DNA of 64,000 nucleotides, taken from positions 188,825 to 252,824 of the forward strand of contig NW_003314292.1 in assembly GCF_000143415.4 (NCBI RefSeq), in the 5' to 3' direction. This document shows positions 23,972-33,200 of this stretch, one piece after another. The notes beneath the pieces were generated by a model. That model saw only the letters and a list, made by a program, of their open reading frames with translations. It searched no databases and was not told where the DNA came from. The translations under genes were made by a program, and so were the position numbers. Position 1 is the first letter of the stretch; each line of letters opens with the position of its first letter. The DNA is from Selaginella moellendorffii. Its lineage: Eukaryota > Streptophyta > Lycopodiopsida > Selaginellales > Selaginellaceae.

Positions 23972-24546
23972 TTTATTCAGTAAAATGGGACTAGGTACAA
24001 ATTTTCAAGTATTTGAAAATGACGTGAAATTATATGTTTTTTGTCCAGGGGCTAGACATATCTGGGGCATGGTGACTAGCGCGGTGACTTTGTGTCCAGA
24101 CTGAGTCCATCTGGTTGTATAATAAATCTCATTGTCAAGGTGAGCAAGCCGAATCTGAAGCTAAAGAAGAGCGATGGCATGCGCGCACACACTATTTGTT
24201 TGTTCATTGAGCGTGTGGTGAGCTTTCCAAGATGAACGTCATTCCTATTAGCCAGACATATAACTTAATGGTGAGAACATTTAGATATTATTCAATGTTA
24301 TCTTTTTCTAACAAATCTAATTGTGAAGGTGTAGCAAGAGGCATTGCTAGTCTGGAGAAGTCATTTAACTCATTTGACCCTTAGTGTATTTCATGAAACT
24401 AAATAACATTCATATTATTAAGGAATTTCTCTAGTACCTTTTTTTTACGACATAGAGGCTTGCATTTCTTTCAAAGGTGATTTAGTAAAAGGCCTGAGGG
24501 CACATGCCATTCTATTTCTCAGACCGGTATTAAGATATACTAGTGC

Positions 24547-24566
24547 AAAGGGCCACATGCCATCAT
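24547..24566. repeat. Palindrome copy at the end of the DUF7869-type gene
   Basis: AAGGGCCACATGCCAT overlaps the TGA of the DUF7869-type gene. A second, imperfect copy lies at 24491-24510 between the gene and the left TIR. Confidence 0.75.
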
Positions 24567-27500
24567 GCCTCCTCTGATTCAGATTCGGATTGTTCACCTT
24601 GAAATAAAATACATTAGAAACTTAGTAAAGGAATATTAATGAATCTCACCTTGAACCCGGGTTATGAATGCTCTTGCTGCATCTCTTGCATGGTCTGGCA
24701 AGGTGATGGTGGCACTCTGCTTCCGCATCCAACCATGCACAACATTATCCACCGATATGCTCATGCTGGGATCCCTTGGATTCAGCACCCATCTTTTGTC
24801 TAGGCAATCCTTCGTATATCCGGAACTTGGCTTGAACCACTCCACAGTTACATTGAAGGAGTTAGTTTCCGCATCCTCCTCTGCATCAGTGATGCAGCGC
24901 CCCACCCATATCATTTGTTTTTTATTACTGGGTCTGACAAGCACGACCATTCCTTTGCAGACCTGTACTGGATTGAATGCTGAATCCGGCTTCTTGTTCC
25001 TCGGCCCACAATAGTGATCCTCAACATCGTTATCTGTCACTGCATTTCCAGAGGACATTGTTCCGCTACTATCTGGTGCTCTGGGTTCTGGCCAAAAGGA
25101 CTCTTCCAATTCTTCATATACAACCGGCCCATTTTGGATAGCAGATATAATCATCTCCCAGTATTCGAGCAAAGGCTTGCACCTCTTAAAATAGGATTCT
25201 CCACCAAACACCAACCCCCTCTTCCAGAAGGCAATATGCTGTCTAATCCCGGCCACTATACTTTCCTGGTCTTTGAGTCCATCCGGGTGCATCGGCCGTG
25301 GGGAACCCTGAGGAATCATAGGTTCCCCAGTTATGGGATCTCTCTTGAAGAGTTCAATGCCATCCACTGGCAGCCACACTGTGTCCCATTCTCTCATCTT
25401 GTACCTCATCACTGGAGCACCGTCACGCATGCTGAAATGAAACTGAAGAGGCTTGGAGTGGCCAATCAGCGTTTCGGATCCGTCCCTGATGTAGCCTCTT
25501 ACAAACCCCTTAAAGTCTGGAACCTCTGTCACAAGTGCAGCTTCAACAGTGCCTTTGATGCAATTTTGGAATTCATCGTAGAGTTGTGGGAGGGTGAGGA
25601 CATTGGATCGCCGGAGGGACTCTGCCAGGTGACTAAACATGGCATCGACATCTTCATGAGTGTGCCCAACCATGAGAAAGCCAAGTGTAACCGTTTCAAA
25701 TATGCCTTTGGCAACAAGCATCGCCAAGTACGCGAAGACGTACATGTTTTTGTTCTCGCTGCCAGCATTGTCTGTTTGAAGCAGAAGATGGGGTGGAAGG
25801 CCACATCGGCCGCAAGAACTTCCTTGAGATTCTGCTTCGTTTGGATGAGGCTGTGCATTCACCGGGCGACCAGCCTCGTCGGAATGGCATGAGGCCTCAC
25901 GTGATAACCCTACAATCTGACGGCCAACATATTCACTGGGATGGCATGGGGCCCCACGCGATACTGCAAGCCTTTGCTCCTCCTCCAGCTGAACCCTGTA
26001 TGGGGTTCGATCGACAAGGGCCTTATGCAAGGGTTGGCCGTTCAGCTCAGTCTGCGCACTTTGCAGAGACCTTAAGTGTTTTGCTAGGGACGCAATCATC
26101 ATGTTTGCACCCCCGCCACCCCATAGAGGTACAAAGAAGTTCCCATAGTTCTGGGCACCATGCCCATGAGCGATTATGCCAAACAGAGACACAGGCAGCT
26201 GCATGGATGAAGAGATTGCCTTGGGGGCAGGATTGAGTCGAGGTAAGCACGCCTTTTTCTGGTCCATTTTGTCGTGGATGATACAGAGGTAAGAGTCAGG
26301 TCTCTCCATGGAGAGAATCCTATTATGATAATATGCAGTCCTGCAGCTTCTCTGCTCGATGTTGTGGTCGAGCCGCCTTCTAACCAACGTCTCTCGCTCT
26401 TGAGCGCTGCAAGAATTCTTCGACAAAGCCATTTTGATAGCAGTGCACTCGTCACACTTTGAAAAGCTGGAGTACTTTCCTATACTCACATCCCTGAACC
26501 TGTTGCTCCACAATCTACTAAATCTAGATTGGCTCAGCTTCCTGTAGCCATTACTCTAGAGTTCCCGATTCACATCTTCCAATATGGCCCCCTTGGTATA
26601 CATGGAAGGGAGAACTCGTTGGGTGTCTCGTGTTCCATCTTCCAAGAGGCGGGTTTTATGTGGTTGCTTCTCGCTACATGTCTCGACAAACCTCTTGAAG
26701 ATTGCCTCTCCATATACAACATGACCCCTGGTTTTGTGCGTACCGTCGTTCCCATGGACTGCCTGTTGAACCCTTTGTTCCTCGAACTCAGTTTTGATTC
26801 TGTAGAATGTGCTTCGAGGGACTCCATAAATAATTCTCCATGCCTTCATGCAGACCAAACCCCTCTGGAAGACCATGCCCCCCACCTGATGTTCTGAAGC
26901 ATCAACAGATGACCGTAATGCCTCATACACAAAATTGCGAGTTGCCTTCCAGGACAATGTCTTGTATCTTGCTCTCTCCTCTTCAATAGCATCCCAATCA
27001 GCATGTTGACAGCACCTCCTCTTGCAACAAGCAACTGTCGAGACCATTCGAACCGCCATCGCCATTTTCTGCCTTTTCGGTTCGTTGCTCAGATCCCTTT
27101 GGCTGCGCTGTAGGAAGGTGTACTTTCTTTTCCCATGAAGAGATGTTCTGTCATCAGTTGTAGTGGTGTTTGATTGTGAATCCTTCACATTCTCAAACAC
27201 TAAATGCCTCAATTTCCACCGCACAATGCTTCCAATAGTCAGACTGTTTTCTTCTGTGTCAACAACCTCTAAAATTGCAACTCCAATATCATCCCAGCCC
27301 AATTCTTGATTAGCAACCGCATCTCTTGGATCGACAACTGTGGCTAAGCCCTCAGCTACCACCTCCCCCTCGGGGTTGTTTAGAAACACCTTTGCCTGAA
27401 TCCATGTAGCACAGTTCTTAAGATCCACGGAGGGAACATGCGTCGCACTTGCGCTGTCCCCAACATCTGCTTTCTTCTGCAGATTTTTCAAGGCAACAAC

Positions 27501-27704
27501 AACATTTACCCCGACGACCATCTCTCCTCGTTCAATAGCGACCACATTCCCATCGAAGACAGTCTTTACTGATACAGCAGCATTGCCTTCCCCAAGCCTT
27601 TGACAGTGTATAACAAAGTTCCCATCCATAGACACAAGGGTCCCTTTTGCAACTCTCTTCCCACCATTCAAAATGTAAACCTTTTCCCCAACCCTGAAGG
27701 CCAT
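24563..27704 (-). CDS. DUF7869-type transposase-like protein, interrupted by one TAG
   Basis: One frame of about 1,035 codons runs from ATG 27704 to a TGA at 24563. It is broken only by TAG at 26556-26558 and has one 52-bp phase-1 intron (24598-24649). The N-terminus (GEKVYIL...VAKGTLVSMDG...HCQRLG) resembles the DNA-associated region of plant CACTA-type proteins. A segment near residue 416 reads FSKCDEC. Around 645-680 come LQTDNAGSENKN, YLAMLV and VGHTHEDVDAMFS. This is the hallmark of DUF7869 proteins, with spaced Asp residues suggesting an RNase H-like transposase core (inference). It sits alone on its strand, divergent from the ParB/FCP1 gene, inside TIRs. Two copies of the palindrome are read through as coding sequence at 25884-25962. 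An acceptor (TTTCAG, 27706-27711) just upstream of ATG points to a 5'UTR intron. Confidence 0.72.
25884..25962. repeat. Two palindrome copies inside coding sequence
   Basis: 25884-25905 and 25941-25962 match the GGCRTGNGGCCNCAYGCC-type palindrome. On the minus strand both are read in the same frame and give SREASCHSD and SRGAPCHPS, a repeated peptide that interrupts the region before the conserved TDN motif. They may be in-frame inserts or unspliced intron. Confidence 0.8.
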
Positions 27705-30279
27705 TCTGAAAGTGCAAAAAAGAAGTTAAGACCATACAAAAAATGATTGGAGAATGGCCTAAATCATAACATACCAAATAGCATGAGGCCACATGCCATT
27801 ATTCAAACATGCTATTGACACCTACGTGAAATTTCGCATTCACAAAATTGGCATGAGGCCTCATGCCATCTTGATATACACACAGCTGCAGGCAAGTAAA
27901 AACATACATGACAATACGCTAGCCATGAAATTGCAAGGGCCCAAGATGGCATGTGGCCTCATGCCATTTCTAAATGTGGTCCTAAACCATTCCATGGTGA
28001 ACATACCAGGAAGCACAAGTGCTGAATATCAAGAGGAAGCGGTAGCCACACCAAAGACAGTGCCGCTCGCAACACCGCAACTACTCGTAGCGCCGCTCGC
28101 AACACCGCAACTGCTCGTAGCGCCGCTCGCACAAACTGCCACTTGCATAAACTGCCGCTCGCAATGGCGCTCGCAATGCCGCAACCGCTTGTAGACGCAT
28201 AAACCACAGCTCACAACGCCGCTTACACAAACAGCGCTCACTGCGCTCAGCGGAACCAAGAACACGGCGCACAAAAATGATAGACCTAGGAATGAGTTCG
28301 AGAATTCAAAAATAACACACGCTTGAACGTCACATCAAATCCTCTGACAAACCAGATCTTATGATTCCTCTGACAAATTTCAAACTGAGTAGCTTCTAGA
28401 CTTTGCTGTCGGAGGTTGAACTTTGTCACATCATGTCCTTGCCTCGATCCAGCTGTGCCATGTCAGTGATTCGAACTTTGCCATGCCATGTCAGCGATCC
28501 GCGCCAAGATTATTCGCCGTGTAAAGGAATAATTATGCTGTGTGTGTACGTCCATTTATGGCAATATAAGGCCACACGCCATTCAAAGAATAATGCTAGT
28601 CGAGCATTTTTTGGTGAATTTTTGGGTTCAAAATTGCCTGAGCCCACACGCTATAAAGTTTACCTGTACCAAAAATAGAAACAGCTTTATTTACTTGGGA
28701 ATTTAAGTGGTTGAGGCATTTTTAAACTTACAAACACATGCCTTACTTACATTCATTTGGTTGCTTAAAATTCAAAAATATTATAAACCTTTCTTTTCGC
28801 ATTTTCAATGTTTTCAATTATGGTTTTTGATTTTCGCAGGACCAGCTTAGTAATCTATTTGCATCCCGTCATGTTTATAGCTAGCTTTCGTTTGTCCCCT
28901 TCGCTGGCCTGAGATACATCTGCTCGGAATCTGCCTCTTACAACATTTGCCCAGAAAGGGCATCTTTCTTCACGCAGCATTTGCCACATGTTTAGGGTTA
29001 GGGTTTAGGGTTTAGGGTTTAGCAATTCAGTAGCTTGATAAACATGCAAATACAGAACTTGATGCAAAATCCTTTGATATGTCACAATGCCCCTAGGACC
29101 ATAAACACATTTCAATAGAGAGGGTTCTTTCATTTCATAACTCCTTACGTAGATCTTGGTGAAACCAGAGTTAGTGAAGTTGGTTTCTTGTGATCCCGCA
29201 TCTGATTGTGATGTCCCTTTGTAGTGTCGATGGAAAGGTCAATGCACACCAAACTGTAGAATCTTGGAGCAAAATAACGGTCGGATCTATGGCAAATGCC
29301 CCTGAAACATTGTAAGGCTCGTGTGGTCTCATGTGGTGTCCGATCGAGATGCTTCTTTGCAGGGTCATCAAGAAGGACATTGTATACCATTCTGTAAAAT
29401 CTGGTTGCGATCTAACGGTTGGATCTCCAGGAAACTCAAAACAATCTCGCGCGTGTTAGAATATTCTAGGAATATACTCCTATGTGCTCCTGAAAATGGC
29501 ATGCGGCCCCACGCCATTCAAGAGATAACGCCAGATGACGCCGAGCATTTTTTGGTGCATTTTTTGGGATCAAAATTGCATGAGCCCACATGCTTGAACG
29601 TCACATCAAATCCTCTGACAATTTATTTGGCTGAACATCTGGCATTTTTGGAAATACAAGATGCTTTGGAATATCCAATCATGCATGGTATAAATATAGC
29701 GAGGGTATTAAATGATATCCCAATCATGATCTTTCTTTTGGATTTCGCGTGCATGCAGTCCGAGGAATGATGACGTTGCGGATTTCTTTTGGATTTCACG
29801 CATGCGCGCGCCGATCCAGAAATTAATGGTGGCGCGAAATGATGACGTGGTGGGATTACCAACCGTCGTGACATTTTGCGCGTGTGAGGTTAGGTTTTGC
29901 ATTTTGCTTCGTACTCGCGCTCGCACACTCGCGCTCGCATCGCGCTCGCACACTCGCGCTCGCATCGCGCTCCCACTCGCGCTCCCACTTCTCTACAGGT
30001 TTCTCGTGTGCATCGGTGTCCACTCGCGCTTGCATCACACTCGCGCTCGCATCGCGCTCGTGTGCATCGGCGTCCACTTCAAGACACACCCAGTTTGTAA
30101 CTTCGCCGCCAACTCCGCCGCCCACTCCGCCACCCACACGCAGCCCACTTGGCGTCCCGGGAGATTTCAGCGCCACTCTCCAACTGTAAGTGGCAGAGTA
30201 GCCTTGCTGCTACGATCCGCTACACACACAGTGCACATTCGCCAGCGAGTCCGGTTGTCACGCCTCTATTCGGCTTCAA
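27705..30279. promoter_or_regulatory. Divergent central region of the 12.4 kb transposon
   Basis: No long gene. It holds palindrome copies (27779-27800, 27849-27870, 27946-27967, 29496-29517, partial 28568-28584) and GC-rich CGCTCGCA-type short repeats near both gene starts (28045-28200 and 29905-30070). It also holds a TTTAGGG array and a duplicated module: 28323-28350 matches 29593-29620, and 28594-28643 matches 29540-29592. The two GC-rich blocks probably mark the two promoters and first exons. Confidence 0.6.
28991..29022 (+). repeat. Interstitial telomere-type array (TTTAGGG)
   Basis: Four and a half units of the plant telomere repeat, one of them TTAGGG, lie between the two divergent genes. 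It is inside the transposon, not at a chromosome end. Confidence 0.93.
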
Positions 30280-33200
30280 ATGGTAAGTCTTTTAGGCCAA
30301 GTAGAAAATGGCATGAGGCCACATGCCATTCAGTAGCAACATTGGCATGCACCGATTGGGCTCTCGAGTACAGTCCGGTTACAGATGGCGTGTAGCCTCA
30401 CGCCATCTTAGGATGCAGCCTCAAGACATCTGATGCAGTGGTGAATGGCGTGTGGCCTCACGTTATTTCCAGCTACTAGCTTTTCATCTGTCAGCTCTAA
30501 TTGTTGTGCATTTCTGAACAGGCGAGGAATTGTGTTCTTCTTCCAGCCACTATCAATGTGGATGCAGAGAAGGGGGAGGAGCTCACCAGTTGGACTTTCG
30601 GGATAGAAGGCGAGGATCTGAGGCTGTACAACACAGATGGTGGGAGAAAAGAATGCATGGGGATCCTCATCCAAGTGACAGATACTCCATGCAGTTCCAT
30701 GCAAGAATATGGACTGGCACTTGTGGTAGAGACAGCGTCTGCCTTCAAGATCCACCTTGCACATCCTAGCGGCTTCCCAGAGGGGGGCAGCGGCTATGAG
30801 GAATTCCTAGAGGGAGCTAGGGAGAGGTTGTCCAGGAGGCCCACAATTTCAAAGACGCTGCAGGTCTATGAAGATCACATGGAATCCACAGACCTCACCT
30901 ACGGTGATGTTCAAAAACTATATTCCAACATTGAGCCGTTGAGAGTGACTCCAGTTCGCGAAGCAAAGGGGAAGGGGGTCGATCTGGAAACTACCTCGAA
31001 GCAGAAAAGGGTGGTCAAGCTCAAGCCGACGTCCGACTCTCCTGCTCCAAAAAAGAAGCTACTCAGTGATGCCATTGCCTCGGGTTCGAACACTACACCC
31101 ACCAAAAAGAAGAGCCGCAAAGAGCAGAAAGAGCAAGAAGAGGCAGCAAAAATCATTGCAGATAATAGTACTTGTTACTATTCCAACAAAGTATATACAA
31201 TCGACGTGAGCCGTATCGACATCCAAAGCAAATACAACCACAGGCTAGTATCTGATGAGTGGGTGGAGAAACTGAAGCAGAAGATGCTGGCAAGTCCAGT
31301 AACACCCGACATCGCAGACGTGATCCCCTACTACCGAACAATGAAGGGCAAGACGAGGTTTCCAGACTTGATCAATAGGAAGGTGTTGGACGATCAAAAC
31401 ATCCGGTTCTATGCCGTCTCCGGGCAGCATTCTAGCTTGGCGATGCAAGAGATAGTTGTGGATATTATGGTGGGCGAGGAGGTGAAGAAAGTCTTCAAGA
31501 CAAGAGTTGTCCGCCTGATAAAAGGCAACTCGCCCCTCCGATCTATCATATACATCTCCCACGCGCAGAATGTCAAGCAAGAAACGTGCTACAAATCGGG
31601 TCTGCACGAGACATTGGCACGAACACGGAAGCTCTGGGTTCAACTGAAGAAGCCACAAAAACCAGGACAAGGACGTGCACTAGCAACTAGCGCCTGGCAG
31701 GTAAGCCTCATTGCATGTGGCATAGCATGTGGCCTCACGCCATTTCCATTGCAGGAATTCTCGAGTCTTCTCTCGAAAACACTGGGGGTCAATGACACAC
31801 TCAGCATCCATAACATTCTACTCGCGACAAAAGTTGTTTTTGACAAATGGGTAGATGTGCTGAGGAGGTACCATGACGGGGAGTTGCCAAACTCAATGGG
31901 TGTGGAGGACGGCTGGAAGCCCAATGATTTGAAGCTCAACGCCTTGCGTTTCTTGCGGTCTCTAGACGATGACGACCTTCTGACAGTGGCTAATGCTCTT
32001 CTACGTGGTGAGGTAGTCTTCAACAAGACCAAAATGACTCCCGGCCATATTGTGACATACGAGGACTTGTGCACGACTCTGAGAGCTCGTGCGCTATTGA
32101 AGGATTGGATCTTCGACCAAGTGGCCGTGGAGAGGGTGAGCATCGACACCACGCAAGAGATGATGGAAGCGCTGGAGTTGTCAAATGAAGACATCGACGA
32201 GTATGTGAAGGGGGCCCCCAAGTTCATCGATCTGCTGCGGGATGCCACGAAAAGTAAAGCTGAGAAGTTGGATCAGTATCCAAATTTCATTAAGATTGAT
32301 GTCGACCGTCGGCTTCAGAAACAGCTCGACCCCGCAGCAGAGGCCTATCGAGAACCTTACCGGGTATACTTGAATTCGGATGAGGATCAAAGGTGGAGGA
32401 GCATCGTTTCCCGCGGAGATGAGTAGGTCAAGAACATCTTTTGTGTGATGGACTTCACAAACGAGGAGATCACTCATGCAGACGAAGTCAGCTCCATCAT
32501 TGACTTAATGGTGGGACTTGCGGAGGTGGAATCTTCAGTCCACTATATGATCTACGACTCCGAATCCTATCATAAGTTCTGGAAGGCCTTGAACGAGGTG
32601 AAGGCTCGGTTGAAAGGCAAGGAGATGCGAGAGATCCATGGGATAATGGCTAAGAAGAAGATACCGACGAATGTCCGCATCTTCACACTCGCCCTTGTTA
32701 TTGGTCCTGCAGCAGAGTGGGATTGGAGTGACTTCCCAGCTTCGTTCGACAAGGCCAATCAAATTGATCTGAGGGAGGTCAATTTACCCGTGCTTGAGGA
32801 ACTGAAGACGGCTATGGAGCTTTCAAATCCAAAGAAAGCTCCAGGTGCAGCATGGGAAATGCTCAGCTGGGTCTTCAACGCAATAGCGGGTGGGTCACCT
32901 GCTTCCGACTCCAAGGGCAAATGCGTTGTCGAGTACAACTGCGGCGGACTATTCTTTCGAGCCGCACTACTCAAGGGTGTCCCATGTGTTGCGGTGACAA
33001 ACTCCATTGAAGAGGTGACTTCAATGGAGCATATAATTACAGTCGCCAAAGAAAAACAGTATCTTCTCTGCGAACCTGGTGAGTACACACTTTAAGTTTA
33101 AATGTTATCTCACAAGCTCTGTATGCAGGAGCGTGGCCACCCCCAGATGCTGAAACGGCGTTAACAGCTACTGTTGAAGATACCCATGTTGGGCCGAGCT

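Noticed and set aside
25014-25892. 292-codon plus-strand frame opposite the DUF7869-type gene
   Set aside because: Antisense shadow; the minus-strand frame carries the conserved TDN, NKN and HTHEDVD motifs.
28991-29022. Chromosome end
   Set aside because: Only 32 bp of telomere repeat, inside a transposon with sequence on both sides.
30522-32426. Bacterial contamination because of the ParB-like domain
   Set aside because: The gene has several short GT-AG introns and eukaryotic linkers, and is fused to an FCP1-type domain.
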